A stretch of 64,000 bases of DNA from Leclercia pneumoniae (GTDB lineage Bacteria > Pseudomonadota > Gammaproteobacteria > Enterobacterales > Enterobacteriaceae). Location: positions 3,100,001-3,164,000 of the forward strand of contig NZ_CP071383.1 in the NCBI RefSeq assembly GCF_017348915.1, in the 5' to 3' direction. Positions 9,650 through 19,744 of this stretch are shown piece after piece; position 1 is the stretch's first letter, and every line of letters starts with the position of its first letter. The notes under the pieces are model-generated. The model was not told the origin of the DNA. It saw only the letters and a list, made by a program, of their open reading frames with translations, and searched no databases. A program made the translations under genes and the position numbers.

Positions 9650-11323
9650 GTGATAGTAAAACGACCCGTCTCGCGAAGCCTTGCCCGGGCATTCATCTCC
9701 ATAATTGTGTTATCGATCCTGTCCAGCGCAGTAGCGCTATTGACCCTTGCCAGCAGCCAACGCGATGCAGAAGCCATTAACATTGCCGGCTCCCTGCGTA
9801 TGCAGAGCTATCGTCTTGGCTACGAGCTGCAGCGTGGTGGGAGCGATCTGCATGAGCACTTGCTTACCTGGCAAAACACGCTGAATGCGCCAGCGTTAAC
9901 ATCGCTGGATAAGTGGTATGTGCCGGAGGAGGTAAAGCAACGCTATCATCAGTTGCAGGCGGCATGGCAGGTGATGAATGAGCAATTATTGCAGGGCAAC
10001 GAGGCGTGGTACCAGGCGCATATCGAAGAGTATATCGGGCGAATGGATGCCTTTGTGCTTTCACTGCAACATTATGCCGAACACAAGATGCAGATGGTGG
10101 TGATCATTTCGCTGGCAGGCGGCGGCGGGATCCTGCTGCTGGTCTTTATCACGCTGCGTCGCATTCGCCGCCAGGTCGTCGCCCCGCTCAACCATCTGGT
10201 AAGCTCCAGCCTGCAGATTGAACAAGGCCGCTTTGATACCCCCGCTCCGGACAGCGATCTGCCCAACGAACTGGGCCTGCTGTCGCGCACCTTTAACCAT
10301 ATGGCCGAGGAGTTGCACACCCTTTACCGCTCCCTGGAAAGCTCCGTGGAAGAGAAAACCCATCATTTGCATGAGGCCCACCAGCAGCTGGAGATGCTTT
10401 TCACCTGTTCACAGGCCCTGAATGCCAGCCAGACAGACAGCCACTGCTTTCGCCACATTTTGCAAATTGTGAAGGAGCATACCGGCATGCGCTATCTGGC
10501 GCTAAGCACCAGCGACGGCTGGCAGATGAGTGAGGGCTACAAAAGTGATCGTTTACCCATGCAGCAGTTGCCGGTGGTGATGCAGGAGACGCGATTTGGT
10601 GAACTCTGTTGGCAGAACGAGCACGGCACGGTGTCAGGGCCGCTGATGAAAAGCGTGGCCACGATGCTGGGGCGCGGCATCTATGTGAACCAGTCGCAGA
10701 AGCATTTCCAGCAACTGCTGTTGATGGAGGAGCGTGCCACCATTGCCCGGGAATTGCACGACTCGCTGGCCCAGGTACTCTCTTATTTACGCATTCAGCT
10801 AACGTTGTTAAAACACGCCGTACCGGAGGAGAACCAGCCGGCGCAGACCATTATTAGCGACTTCTCGCGAGCGCTGAACGATGCCTGGCTTCAGTTACGC
10901 GAACTGCTGACCACCTTCCGCCTGACGCTCAATCATGCCAACCTCCCCGCGGCGCTCCAGGAGTCGCTGGATGGCTTACAAAGCCAGACCCGCGCGAAAC
11001 TCTCTTTAGATTGTCGTCTCTCCTCCCTCGCCCTCGATGCGCAAAAGCAGGTGCACCTGCTGCAGATTGTGCGCGAAGCGGTGCTGAACGCTATTAAGCA
11101 TGCGCAGGCCAGTGAGATTGCCGTCGCCTGCGTGACCACCGCCAGCGGCGAGCACATCGTTTCTATTCGCGACAATGGGATAGGGATTGGCGATGCCAGC
11201 GAACCCCCTGGCCATTACGGGCTCAATATCATGCGCGAGCGCGCCGTGCGGCTGGGAGGGACTCTTCACTTCACGCGTCCGGCGGAGGGGGGAACTCAGG
11301 TGGAGGTGCGTTTTCCACAATGA
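9650..11323 (+). CDS. narQ: Nitrate/nitrite sensor histidine kinase NarQ
   Basis: Membrane sensor that phosphorylates NarL and NarP in response to nitrate or nitrite. It starts at GTG (VIVKRPVSRSLARAF, read MIVK as in E. coli) behind AGGAAG. There are two membrane segments (about 13-33 and 147-168) around a periplasmic domain containing the conserved P-box INIAGSLRMQSYRLGYEL. A HAMP linker, a cysteine-containing central region and a HisKA_3 domain with phospho-acceptor His370 in ARELHDSLAQV follow, then an ATPase domain (N-box NAIKHA, G-box DNGIGIG). At 557 residues it is slightly shorter than E. coli NarQ (566) at the C-terminus. Confidence 0.96.
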   Translation: MIVKRPVSRSLARAFISIIVLSILSSAVALLTLASSQRDAEAINIAGSLRMQSYRLGYELQRGGSDLHEHLLTWQNTLNAPALTSLDKWYVPEEVKQRYHQLQAAWQVMNEQLLQGNEAWYQAHIEEYIGRMDAFVLSLQHYAEHKMQMVVIISLAGGGGILLLVFITLRRIRRQVVAPLNHLVSSSLQIEQGRFDTPAPDSDLPNELGLLSRTFNHMAEELHTLYRSLESSVEEKTHHLHEAHQQLEMLFTCSQALNASQTDSHCFRHILQIVKEHTGMRYLALSTSDGWQMSEGYKSDRLPMQQLPVVMQETRFGELCWQNEHGTVSGPLMKSVATMLGRGIYVNQSQKHFQQLLLMEERATIARELHDSLAQVLSYLRIQLTLLKHAVPEENQPAQTIISDFSRALNDAWLQLRELLTTFRLTLNHANLPAALQESLDGLQSQTRAKLSLDCRLSSLALDAQKQVHLLQIVREAVLNAIKHAQASEIAVACVTTASGEHIVSIRDNGIGIGDASEPPGHYGLNIMRERAVRLGGTLHFTRPAEGGTQVEVRFPQ

Positions 11324-11454
11324 GCCGTGCAGAGGGTAAATAAGCGTAAATAACCCTCGCATCTCATCAGAACGCCACGCGCGTGCGTAATACTCAGCCG
11401 CACAGGAGGCGCGATTGCGCTGTAAACGCGCATGATAATTTACACTATCTCCTT

Positions 11455-11472
11455 ATTTTCTCCACGTTTGAC
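11455..11472 (+). promoter_or_regulatory. BaeR-like box upstream of acrD
   Basis: ATTTTCTCCACGTTTGAC matches the BaeR consensus TTTTTCTCCATDATTGGC at 14 of 18 positions. It ends 71 bases before the acrD start codon. BaeSR activates acrD in E. coli and Salmonella, so site and gene agree. Confidence 0.6.
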
Positions 11473-11543
11473 ATCCGCCTTGCCGCTAGAGTGATGCGGG
11501 CAATGTACAATAACAATTCGACGCTAAATGAGGTCCTGGTTCA

Positions 11544-14500
11544 ATGGCGAATTTTTTCATCGATCGCCCCATTTTTGCCTGGGTACTGGCAATCTTATTA
11601 TGCCTGACCGGCACCCTGGCCATTTTTTCACTTCCTGTTGAGCAATATCCCGACCTGGCACCGCCGAATGTGCGTATCACTGCCAACTATCCGGGGGCGT
11701 CGGCACAGACGCTGGAAAATACGGTCACCCAGGTTATCGAGCAGAATATGACCGGCCTCGATAACCTGATGTATATGTCTTCCCAGAGCAGCGCTACCGG
11801 TATGGCAACGGTCACGCTGAGCTTTTCCGCCGGCAGCGATCCCGACGAAGCGGTGCAACAGGTGCAAAACCAGCTGCAGTCAGCCCTGCGTAAACTGCCC
11901 CAGGCGGTGCAGAATCAGGGGGTGACGGTGCGTAAAACCGGGGACACCAATATCCTGACCATCGCCTTCGTCTCTACCGATAACTCAATGGATAAGCAGG
12001 ACATCGCCGACTACGTCGCCAGTAATATTCAGGATCCGCTGAGCCGTATTAACGGCGTGGGGGATATCGACGCCTACGGCTCACCATACTCCATGCGCAT
12101 CTGGCTTGACCCGGCGAAACTGAACAGCGTTCAGATGACGGCGAAAGATGTGACCGACGCTATCGAGTCGCAAAACGCCCAGATTGCCGTTGGCCAGTTG
12201 GGCGGGACGCCCGCCATCGACAAGCAGGCGCTGAACGCCACCATCAATTCGCAATCATTACTGCAGACACCGCAGCAGTTCCGGGACATCACGCTGCGCG
12301 TGAATCAGGACGGCTCCGAGGTGCGCCTCGGCGACGTGGCGACGATTGAGATGGGTGCCGAGAAATATGACTATCTTAGCCGGTTCAACGGCAATGCAGC
12401 CTCCGGGCTGGGGGTGAAACTGGCGTCGGGGGCCAACGAAATGGCCACCGCCAAACTGGTCATCGACCGCCTCGATGAACTGTCGCATTTCTTTCCCCAC
12501 GGGCTCGAATACAAGGTCGCGTACGAAACCACCTCCTTCGTGAAAGCCTCTATCGAGGACGTAGTCAAAACGCTGCTGGAAGCCATCGCGCTGGTGTTCC
12601 TCGTGATGTATCTGTTCCTGCAAAACTTCCGCGCCACCCTCATTCCAACCATCGCCGTGCCTGTGGTACTGATGGGGACCTTCTCCGTGCTCTATGCCTT
12701 TGGCTACAGCATTAACACCCTGACGATGTTTGCTATAGTGCTGGCGATAGGGCTACTGGTCGATGACGCCATTGTGGTGGTGGAAAACGTCGAACGCATC
12801 ATGAGCGAGGAGGGGCTCTCCCCACGGGAGGCCACCCGAAAATCAATGGGGCAGATCCAGGGGGCGCTGGTGGGTATCGCCCTGGTGCTGTCGGCCGTCT
12901 TTGTGCCAATGGCCTTCTTTGGCGGCACTACGGGGGCTATCTATCGCCAGTTCTCCATTACCATTGTCTCGGCGATGGTACTGTCCGTGCTGGTGGCGAT
13001 GATCCTGACCCCTGCCCTCTGCGCTACCCTGCTTAAGCCGCTACACAAAGGCGAGCATCACGGGCAAAAAGGCTTGTTCGGGTGGTTCAACCGCATGTTC
13101 AATCGCAACGCGGCACGCTATGAAGCGGGCGTGGGGCGAGTTTTGCAGCACAGTCTGCGCTGGATTGTGGTGTACGTGCTGCTGCTGGGCGGAATGGTGT
13201 TCCTGTTCCTGCGCCTGCCCACCTCATTTTTACCTCTGGAAGACCGCGGCATGTTTATTACCTCGGTGCAGCTTCCCAGCGGCGCGACGCAGCAGCAGAC
13301 ACTGAAAGTGGTGCAGCAGGTCGAACAGTATTTCTTCACCAAAGAGAAAGAGAACGTCGTGTCGGTGTTTGCCACCGTCGGCTCTGGCCCTGGCGGCAAC
13401 GGGCAGAACGTGGCACGTATGTTTGTACGCCTGAAAGATTGGGAGCAACGTGATGCGAAAACTGGCACCTCGTTTGCCATTATCGAGCGTGCCACCAAAG
13501 CGTTCAGTCGGATTAAAGAAGCGCGCGTCTTTGCCAGCAGCCCGCCGGCCATCAGCGGCCTGGGTAGCTCCGCCGGTTTTGATATGGAGTTGCAGGATCA
13601 CGCCGGTGCGGGGCATGACGCCCTGATGGCGGCGCGCGATCGCCTGCTGGAGCTGGCCGGAGAAGAGCCCAACCTGACCCGGGTACGCCACAACGGCCTT
13701 GATGACAGCCCCCAGTTACAGATCGATATCGATCAGCGTAAAGCGCAGGCGCTGGGCGTCTCTATTGATGATATCAACGACACGCTGCATACCGCGTGGG
13801 GCTCCAGCTACGTGAATGATTTTATGGATCGTGGCCGCGTGAAGAAGGTCTACGTGCAGGCAGCCGCCAAATACCGCATGCTGCCGGAGGATATCAACCT
13901 CTGGTACGTACGCAATAAAGAAGGCAGCATGGTGCCCTTCTCCGCCTTCGCTACGTCACGCTGGCAAACCGGCTCGCCGCGCATGGAGCGCTACAACGGC
14001 TATGCGGCAGTGGAAATTGTCGGGGAAGCCGCGCCAGGCGTCAGTACCGGTACGGCAATGGATGTGATGGAAGGGCTGGTCAGTCAGCTTCCGGCAGGCT
14101 TCGGGCTGGAGTGGACGGCCATGTCGTATCAAGAACGCCTCTCCGGCGCGCAGGCACCTGCGCTCTATGCGCTGTCGCTGCTGGTCGTCTTCCTCTGTCT
14201 GGCCGCGCTCTATGAGAGCTGGTCAGTTCCCTTCTCGGTCATGCTGGTGGTGCCGCTGGGGGTAATTGGCGCCCTGCTGGCCACCTGGATGCGCGGGCTT
14301 GAGAACGACGTCTACTTCCAGGTCGGGTTGCTGACGGTTATTGGGCTATCGGCGAAGAACGCCATATTGATCGTCGAATTCGCTAACGAGATGAATGAGA
14401 AGGGCCAGGATCTGGTAGCCGCTACGCTGGATGCGTGCCGTCAGCGATTGCGTCCAATTCTGATGACCTCGCTGGCGTTTGTTTTCGGCGTACTGCCGAT

Positions 14501-14657
14501 GGCGACCAGTTCCGGTGCCGGCTCAGCAAGTCAGCATGCGGTAGGGACGGGCGTAATGGGCGGGATGATCGCGGCCACGATACTTGCCATCTACTTTGTA
14601 CCGCTCTTCTTTGTGCTGGTACGCCGTCGCTTCCCGCTAAAAGCGCGCCCGGAATAA
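11544..14657 (+). CDS. acrD: Aminoglycoside/multidrug efflux RND transporter AcrD
   Basis: Inner-membrane proton-driven RND pump that works with AcrA and TolC to export aminoglycosides, some beta-lactams, bile salts and novobiocin. The 1037 residues equal E. coli AcrD. It begins [20 protein letters not shown] and carries the proton-relay region [18 protein letters not shown] with its paired Asp residues, plus the second-half repeat [21 protein letters not shown]. It is encoded alone without its membrane fusion partner, as in E. coli. The region upstream has a BaeR-like box and a strong terminator follows the stop codon. Confidence 0.97.
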   Translation: MANFFIDRPIFAWVLAILLCLTGTLAIFSLPVEQYPDLAPPNVRITANYPGASAQTLENTVTQVIEQNMTGLDNLMYMSSQSSATGMATVTLSFSAGSDPDEAVQQVQNQLQSALRKLPQAVQNQGVTVRKTGDTNILTIAFVSTDNSMDKQDIADYVASNIQDPLSRINGVGDIDAYGSPYSMRIWLDPAKLNSVQMTAKDVTDAIESQNAQIAVGQLGGTPAIDKQALNATINSQSLLQTPQQFRDITLRVNQDGSEVRLGDVATIEMGAEKYDYLSRFNGNAASGLGVKLASGANEMATAKLVIDRLDELSHFFPHGLEYKVAYETTSFVKASIEDVVKTLLEAIALVFLVMYLFLQNFRATLIPTIAVPVVLMGTFSVLYAFGYSINTLTMFAIVLAIGLLVDDAIVVVENVERIMSEEGLSPREATRKSMGQIQGALVGIALVLSAVFVPMAFFGGTTGAIYRQFSITIVSAMVLSVLVAMILTPALCATLLKPLHKGEHHGQKGLFGWFNRMFNRNAARYEAGVGRVLQHSLRWIVVYVLLLGGMVFLFLRLPTSFLPLEDRGMFITSVQLPSGATQQQTLKVVQQVEQYFFTKEKENVVSVFATVGSGPGGNGQNVARMFVRLKDWEQRDAKTGTSFAIIERATKAFSRIKEARVFASSPPAISGLGSSAGFDMELQDHAGAGHDALMAARDRLLELAGEEPNLTRVRHNGLDDSPQLQIDIDQRKAQALGVSIDDINDTLHTAWGSSYVNDFMDRGRVKKVYVQAAAKYRMLPEDINLWYVRNKEGSMVPFSAFATSRWQTGSPRMERYNGYAAVEIVGEAAPGVSTGTAMDVMEGLVSQLPAGFGLEWTAMSYQERLSGAQAPALYALSLLVVFLCLAALYESWSVPFSVMLVVPLGVIGALLATWMRGLENDVYFQVGLLTVIGLSAKNAILIVEFANEMNEKGQDLVAATLDACRQRLRPILMTSLAFVFGVLPMATSSGAGSASQHAVGTGVMGGMIAATILAIYFVPLFFVLVRRRFPLKARPE

Positions 14658-14670
14658 GGCGTTAGAAATA

Positions 14671-14700
14671 AAAAAGGCGGCCTCACTAGCCGCCTTTTTT
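14671..14700 (+). terminator. acrD terminator
   Basis: Stem GGCGGC/GCCGCC extended by flanking A and T runs, loop CTCACTA, followed by six T. It lies 14 bases after the acrD stop codon. Confidence 0.9.
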
Positions 14701-14764
14701 GTGTGCTTTTGTGCACACTATCATTATTTTACAACCAAGTGCTTTTTGCTGTTCTTCCTGAATT

Positions 14765-14824
14765 TCATTTACGAAGCATGACTTCGATAAAATCTTTCCA
14801 GTTCCCCAGTTCACGTTCAATCAT
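14765..14824 (-). CDS. ypfM: Small protein YpfM (19 aa)
   Basis: Reading the minus strand gives MIERELGNWKDFIEVMLRK then TGA, 19 residues that I recall as identical to the E. coli small protein YpfM. The RBS GAGAGG lies eight bases upstream of the ATG. It is convergent with acrD and stands alone between acrD and yffB, the same position as in E. coli. The sequence is amphipathic with no membrane segment. Function is unknown to me. The perfect conservation in an otherwise variable intergenic region supports it as a real gene. Confidence 0.88.
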   Translation of the reverse strand: MIERELGNWKDFIEVMLRK

Positions 14825-15212
14825 AACAACCTCTCTTATTATTATGGGCATTTTACGAGAATATATCGCCAATGTGAAGAATCTTTAATCAATCACTGCG
14901 ATTGCCCTACCCTGCTATCACAGGGCTTGTAAGTAATATGGAGGGAGAACGATAAACTTTATGTGACGTACTGCAATATTTTGAAACAACCCTGATTTAA
15001 GTCGATGAAATAAATCCAGGTCGTTTTGCCAGGCTTTTATTTGATTCTGTAGGGCTATGCAGCGAGAGTGAAAGAATATTCATTATTTCCCTTAAGCAGC
15101 GGTGCGTAGCATGTTTAAATAAAGTCATAAACTGAATGTGTTATATTTGTGCATCACTAACATATTCGAAAATACTGCGCATTTGAGCGCATTTAATACA
15201 AAAGGATTCACC
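14825..15212. other. Long AT-rich intergenic region between ypfM and yffB
   Basis: 388 bases with no convincing reading frame. It must hold the divergent promoters of ypfM and yffB-dapE. I see several AT-rich stretches and a small inverted repeat TGCGC-ATTTGA-GCGCA just before the yffB RBS, but no operator I can name. Confidence 0.6.
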
Positions 15213-15569
15213 ATGACCCAGCTCTATGGCATCAAAAATTGCGATACCATCAAAAAAGCACGCCGCTGGCTTGAAGATAACAATATTGACTATCGTTTTC
15301 ATGACTATCGCGTGGACGGACTGGATGAAGATTTGCTGCAAAAATTTATCGCTGAACTGGGTTGGGAAGCGTTGCTGAACACCCGAGGGACGACCTGGCG
15401 TAAGCTGGATGAGAGCCTGCGCGCCAGCATTAATAACGCCGACAGCGCGGCGGCACTGATGATTGAAATGCCTGCAATCATTAAACGCCCATTGCTCTGG
15501 ACGCCAGGTCAGCCTATGCTGCTGGGCTTTAGTGATTCCAGTTACCAACGCTATTTTGACGAGGTGTAG
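15213..15569 (+). CDS. yffB: ArsC/Spx-family protein YffB
   Basis: Thioredoxin-fold protein of the ArsC/Spx family, 118 residues as in E. coli. The start at 15213 ([20 protein letters not shown]) follows the RBS AAAGGA. An in-frame extension upstream to 15138 has no homology. The conserved cysteine sits in [11 protein letters not shown], and the family motif [10 protein letters not shown] and C-terminal KRPLL are present. The E. coli protein is not an active arsenate reductase in tests I know of; function is not settled. Three bases separate it from dapE, with which it is cotranscribed. Confidence 0.93.
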   Translation: MTQLYGIKNCDTIKKARRWLEDNNIDYRFHDYRVDGLDEDLLQKFIAELGWEALLNTRGTTWRKLDESLRASINNADSAAALMIEMPAIIKRPLLWTPGQPMLLGFSDSSYQRYFDEV

Positions 15570-15572
15570 TTT

Positions 15573-16700
15573 ATGTCATGCCCGGTCATTGAGCTGACTC
15601 AGCAGCTTATTCGCCGCCCCTCCCTCAGCCCGGACGACGCTGGTTGTCAGGCGCTAATGATAGAACGCCTGCGCGCTATCGGCTTCACCGTTGAAGCGAT
15701 GGATTTTGGCGATACGCAAAACTTCTGGGCGTGGCGTGGTGAGGGCGAAACCCTGGCCTTTGCCGGACACACCGACGTGGTACCTGCGGGCAACGCCGAC
15801 CTCTGGATCAACCCGCCTTTCGAACCCACCATCCGCGACGGTATGCTGTTTGGTCGCGGCGCGGCAGACATGAAAGGCTCGCTGGCGGCCATGGTTGTGG
15901 CGGCTGAACGCTTTGTCGCTCAGCATCCGAACCATAAAGGCCGTCTGGCATTTCTGATCACCTCTGATGAAGAGGCCAGCGCTAAAAACGGCACCGTGAA
16001 GGTAGTCGAAACCCTGATGGCGCGTAATGAACGCCTGGACTACTGCCTGGTGGGTGAGCCCTCCAGCACCGAAGTGGTGGGGGATGTGGTGAAAAATGGT
16101 CGTCGGGGCTCACTCACCTGCAACCTGACCATCCACGGCGTGCAGGGCCATGTTGCCTACCCACACCTGGCCGATAACCCGGTACACCGCGCAGCCCCTA
16201 TGCTCAACGAGCTGGTGGGTATCGAGTGGGACAAAGGCAATGAGTACTTCCCGCCCACCAGCATGCAGATTGCCAACATCCAGGCCGGAACCGGCAGTAA
16301 CAACGTGATCCCGGGCGATCTGTTCGTTCAGTTTAACTTCCGCTTCAGCACCGAGCTGACCGACGAGATGATCAAAGCCCGTGTGGCCGCGCTTTTGGAT
16401 AAATATGCGCTGCGCTACAGCGTGGATTGGTGGCTCTCAGGCCAACCTTTCCTGACCGGACGCGGCAAGCTGGTCGATGCGGTCGTTAACGCTATCGCGC
16501 ACTATAATGAAATTAAACCGCAGCTACTTACCACGGGCGGCACATCCGATGGGCGCTTTATCGCCCGTATGGGTGCGCAAGTGGTAGAACTTGGGCCAGT
16601 GAACGCCACCATTCATAAAATCAATGAATGCGTGAATGCGGCTGATTTACAGCTACTGGCTCGTATGTATCAACGTATCATGGAGCAGCTCATCGCCTGA
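15573..16700 (+). CDS. dapE: Succinyl-diaminopimelate desuccinylase
   Basis: Zinc hydrolase of the M20 family that removes succinate from N-succinyl-LL-diaminopimelate in the lysine/peptidoglycan pathway. Metal ligands and catalytic residues are visible: His in [11 protein letters not shown] (about 66), Asp in [10 protein letters not shown] (about 100) and the catalytic Glu pair in [12 protein letters not shown] (about 134-135). Its 375 residues equal E. coli DapE. It is preceded by yffB and followed 25 bases later by ypfN. dapA of the same pathway is elsewhere in this window. Confidence 0.97.
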   Translation: MSCPVIELTQQLIRRPSLSPDDAGCQALMIERLRAIGFTVEAMDFGDTQNFWAWRGEGETLAFAGHTDVVPAGNADLWINPPFEPTIRDGMLFGRGAADMKGSLAAMVVAAERFVAQHPNHKGRLAFLITSDEEASAKNGTVKVVETLMARNERLDYCLVGEPSSTEVVGDVVKNGRRGSLTCNLTIHGVQGHVAYPHLADNPVHRAAPMLNELVGIEWDKGNEYFPPTSMQIANIQAGTGSNNVIPGDLFVQFNFRFSTELTDEMIKARVAALLDKYALRYSVDWWLSGQPFLTGRGKLVDAVVNAIAHYNEIKPQLLTTGGTSDGRFIARMGAQVVELGPVNATIHKINECVNAADLQLLARMYQRIMEQLIA

Positions 16701-16725
16701 TGATGTTCTGTAAAAGGAAAAGCGA

Positions 16726-16923
16726 ATGGACTGGCTGGCAAAATACTGGTGGATTCTGGTGTTGGTTTTCCTGGTGGGCGTGCTGATCAATGTCATCAAA
16801 GATCTGAATCGCGTGGACCACAAGAAATTCCTCGCCAACAAACCCGACCTCCCGCCGCATCGTGATTTTAACGATAAGTGGGATGATGACGACGACTGGC
16901 CGAACAAAGACCAGAAGAAGTGA
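16726..16923 (+). CDS. ypfN: Small membrane protein YpfN (UPF0370)
   Basis: 65-residue protein with one N-terminal membrane helix ([20 protein letters not shown]) and a charged, Asp-rich cytoplasmic tail containing DKWDDDDDW. It matches E. coli YpfN closely over its length. Function is unknown. It follows dapE in the same transcription unit and is closed by a strong terminator. Confidence 0.92.
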   Translation: MDWLAKYWWILVLVFLVGVLINVIKDLNRVDHKKFLANKPDLPPHRDFNDKWDDDDDWPNKDQKK

Positions 16924-16929
16924 AAATCA

Positions 16930-16958
16930 GCCCTCTCCCCACCGGGAGAGGGCTTTTT
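16930..16958 (+). terminator. dapE-ypfN terminator
   Basis: Ten-base stem GCCCTCTCCC/GGGAGAGGGC with loop CACC, followed by TTTTT. The stem sequence resembles the CCCTCTCCCC-type repeat at the left edge of the window. Confidence 0.9.
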
Positions 16959-16959
16959 A

Positions 16960-17655
16960 TTACAAGAACTCTACGATGTCATCGTCGTTAGGCTTACCGC
17001 CGCTCAGCGCTTCGTCAAAATAGTGCTTCGGTACGGTAAAACGCAGATGGTCCAGTGCGAACTGCATACTGCGATCGTCGATGGCGTGACCCAGATCTTC
17101 AACGATATCCAGCGTCACATCTCCTCCCGCCCGCAGCAATGCCTCCTGGGCGTCGACGGCGTGCGATAACTCAATGATCCGGTCTTCACCACCGTGAATC
17201 AGATGGATGGTCGTGGCGGTATCGGCATATTGCGGCAGGGTGGCGTAGCGGCCATTAAAGGCAATCACCCGTGATGCCAGCCCCGGCTCTGCTTTTATAC
17301 TTTCCAGCGACATAATTGAGCCCTGCGAGAAACCAATCAGCGCGGTGGCATTGGCGCCTACCCCACTCTGCTGCTGCCAGTAGTGCACCGTTTCGATAAA
17401 TCGCGGCATGATGGCGTCCACCCGCCCCTGACGACTCTCTTCGGTCACGCCCTGCACGGCGAACCACTGGCGGCCGTTCGGGCCGCACGGCTCTGCGCCA
17501 CCGATGCTGACAATAAGCGCATCCGGGAAATGCGGCGCAAACCAGGATCCGATCTGCGCCATGTTAGCCGCGCTATCGCCTACGCCATGAAACAGCAGCA
17601 ATAATTGTTTTGCCGGTTGCACCGGGCTTTGAACAACAAAATGATCATGTTTCAT
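16960..17655 (-). CDS. ypfH: Carboxylesterase YpfH
   Basis: Alpha/beta hydrolase of the carboxylesterase/phospholipase family. The start at 17655 (MKHDHFVVQSP) matches E. coli YpfH; the upstream extension to 17820 overlaps tmcA and is spurious. 231 residues. The nucleophile serine is in GFSQGSI, the acid residue probably in HGGEDRII and the catalytic His in EDLGHAID. The oxyanion region is LLLFHGVGDS. E. coli YpfH has broad esterase activity; its natural substrate is not known. Confidence 0.93.
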   Translation of the reverse strand: MKHDHFVVQSPVQPAKQLLLLFHGVGDSAANMAQIGSWFAPHFPDALIVSIGGAEPCGPNGRQWFAVQGVTEESRQGRVDAIMPRFIETVHYWQQQSGVGANATALIGFSQGSIMSLESIKAEPGLASRVIAFNGRYATLPQYADTATTIHLIHGGEDRIIELSHAVDAQEALLRAGGDVTLDIVEDLGHAIDDRSMQFALDHLRFTVPKHYFDEALSGGKPNDDDIVEFL

Positions 17656-17728
17656 GGCACTCTCCTTATTTGATGAACCCGATTTTACGCCTGATGGGCA
17701 TATTAACCATGCCAGTTCATTGAAGAAG

Positions 17729-19744
17729 TCATTGAAAAAATTGCCATTGCAATATGTCGTTTTTGAGCTGCTGGCTACGCGGCAGATCCAGCTGCGCCAG
17801 TGTCTGGCCGGTTTCGGCACGCAACCGCGCTAACAGCGCTTTACGCCCGTTTAGCCCCAGCCTGCGGCTCATTTCGCCCTCCTCCAGCTGCAGCTCGATT
17901 TTGCCCCTTAACGCCTCCAGCGGTGCTGAGGTGGCATTTAACAGCCGGGTGAGGCTGCCCACAGAGGCGGAAAACGGGCGATGAGCCCAGGCGAATCCCG
18001 CCAGCTCCAGCCAGTCATCATCCGTAAGGGTAGCCGACTCAAGCGTCTCTACCGGGATCTTTTCACCATTCCAGCGCTCAATGATGCGGGCATCCCGGCG
18101 CAGGCGTTGATGCTCATGCGCGCAAAGCGCTCGCCCTGCATCGCTGAGGGGACGTATCGCCATGGCGCTGTAGCAGCCGCTGCTCGCCTCCCGGTGGCTG
18201 CCTATTCGTACCAGCACAAAACCGCAGCGCTGCCAGAAGCGCCAGAGCTCCTCGGTATAGCCGAAGCTGACCGAGAGGTAATCGACCGTTGCGCTGGCCG
18301 CCGCGCTGGCAATCAGCGCCTGACCGAGCCCCTGACGCTGGTGGCCAGGATGGACGGCCACCCGGGTTATTCGTCTGCCGCTGAGGGTCGCGGCAAGCGG
18401 CGAGCCGCCATGTGCTGCCAGAGACTGCGCCACCAGATTACCGCGCGGACGCCGGTACCCGGCCCAGACCGCCCGGCTGAGTCCAGGCGCCAAGCCGCCT
18501 TCATCGACCAGCCACACTGCCCCCGTTACGCGATCCCCCTTGCAGGCGACGGTAAAGTGTTGGCCCGGAGCATCCATCATCCGCCGTAAGTCGAGCGGCG
18601 AGGTACGATAATGGGCGGCACACAGGAGTTTATAGACCGCGGATGGCCGCGCGGGGGCAGAGAGCCAGGCTTCCGGCTCAAGGGGTAAAAAACGGACCTC
18701 GCCCTGCGCAGGCTCACTGTCAGGGCGATCGTCAAACAGCAGCACCTCATCGATAAAGCGCTCCAGCGGACAGCCGACGGCCCAGCGCATCGGCTCGGAA
18801 AGCGGGAAATAGCGCAGCCCGGCAAAGCGAGCGCAGAACTTCAGTAAAAATCCCCGGCCCGTGCCTTCGTACCCCTGTACGGTTGTGGTTAACAGTACCC
18901 GCGGAAAACGACTCACCAGCTGTTCCAGTAGCGGGCCGGGGATGGCAGCAGCTTCGTCAACAATGAGCCAGTCAGCCACTCGCCCTGAGGCCAGCAGCGC
19001 GTCCGGCGCCATAAAGTGAAAGTGCTTATCGGCGAAGTGGGCAATAACGTCCGTGGCGCCTCTGGACGGTGCCGTCACGATTGCGTTGCCGGTAATACGT
19101 TGCAGTAGCATGCCCGCCAGCGCCGATTTGCCTCGCCCGCGGGGGGCAGTAACGGCGGTGATGCCTGGGGGCTGGGTCAGTAAACGCTCGAGGATTTGCG
19201 CCTGCTCGCGCTGGGGTTCACCGCTGGCGGGTTGCCAGGGGATCGCTGGCGGTAGGTCCGGAAGGATCAACGGGTCGCCCTGCTGCCACAGGAGCACCTG
19301 CGGATCGGCAGCGAGGTGGCGACAAAAGTGCTGCACGAAACGCGGTGTAGCAATTGGCTCGGCGCTGTCGCTCCAGCGCACGGCGTCCTGATCAGGTTTG
19401 GAGGGCCACTGTGTTAAAGGGGGCGTCAGCAGGACCAGCAGACTGCCGGCGCGCAGCGTACCGCAGAGCGCCGCCAGGGCGGCCACGTCAAAGCCGTAAC
19501 GTGCATCAAACACGGCGTGAAGATGCTCTCGACCCAGCAGGTTGCTTAATGCCTGGGGAGCGCAGGCGTTCGGAACCGGCGCGTTATTGCCCACCCAAAG
19601 CCAGTCGCCGGCAAGCGTATCGCAAAGGGTGAGCGCCTGCTGCTGCGCCCACTCATCTTCACCGCTGACCACCAGTAGACGCCGATGCCCGGCACGCGCC
19701 AACTGCAGTTGAAACCGGGATAATGTCTCAACGCCCTTAGACAT
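17729..19744 (-). CDS. tmcA: tRNA(Met) cytidine acetyltransferase TmcA
   Basis: Makes N4-acetylcytidine at the wobble position of elongator tRNA-Met using ATP and acetyl-CoA. The start at 19744 gives 671 residues, equal to E. coli TmcA, and overlaps the ypfJ stop by one base (TAATG), so translation is probably coupled. Domains in order: N-terminal DUF1726-like, RecD-like helicase with Walker A GRGKSALAG (about 205) and DEAAAIP, GNAT acetyltransferase (IAVHPGHQRQGLGQALI-type motif, here TRVAVHPGHQRQG), and C-terminal tRNA-binding part. The N-terminal 150 residues diverge more from E. coli than the rest. Confidence 0.95.
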   Translation of the reverse strand: MSKGVETLSRFQLQLARAGHRRLLVVSGEDEWAQQQALTLCDTLAGDWLWVGNNAPVPNACAPQALSNLLGREHLHAVFDARYGFDVAALAALCGTLRAGSLLVLLTPPLTQWPSKPDQDAVRWSDSAEPIATPRFVQHFCRHLAADPQVLLWQQGDPLILPDLPPAIPWQPASGEPQREQAQILERLLTQPPGITAVTAPRGRGKSALAGMLLQRITGNAIVTAPSRGATDVIAHFADKHFHFMAPDALLASGRVADWLIVDEAAAIPGPLLEQLVSRFPRVLLTTTVQGYEGTGRGFLLKFCARFAGLRYFPLSEPMRWAVGCPLERFIDEVLLFDDRPDSEPAQGEVRFLPLEPEAWLSAPARPSAVYKLLCAAHYRTSPLDLRRMMDAPGQHFTVACKGDRVTGAVWLVDEGGLAPGLSRAVWAGYRRPRGNLVAQSLAAHGGSPLAATLSGRRITRVAVHPGHQRQGLGQALIASAAASATVDYLSVSFGYTEELWRFWQRCGFVLVRIGSHREASSGCYSAMAIRPLSDAGRALCAHEHQRLRRDARIIERWNGEKIPVETLESATLTDDDWLELAGFAWAHRPFSASVGSLTRLLNATSAPLEALRGKIELQLEEGEMSRRLGLNGRKALLARLRAETGQTLAQLDLPRSQQLKNDILQWQFFQ

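Noticed and set aside
14703..14888. A 61-codon frame on the plus strand after acrD
   Set aside because: It starts right behind the acrD terminator and runs antisense through ypfM; the conserved coding sequence is on the minus strand.
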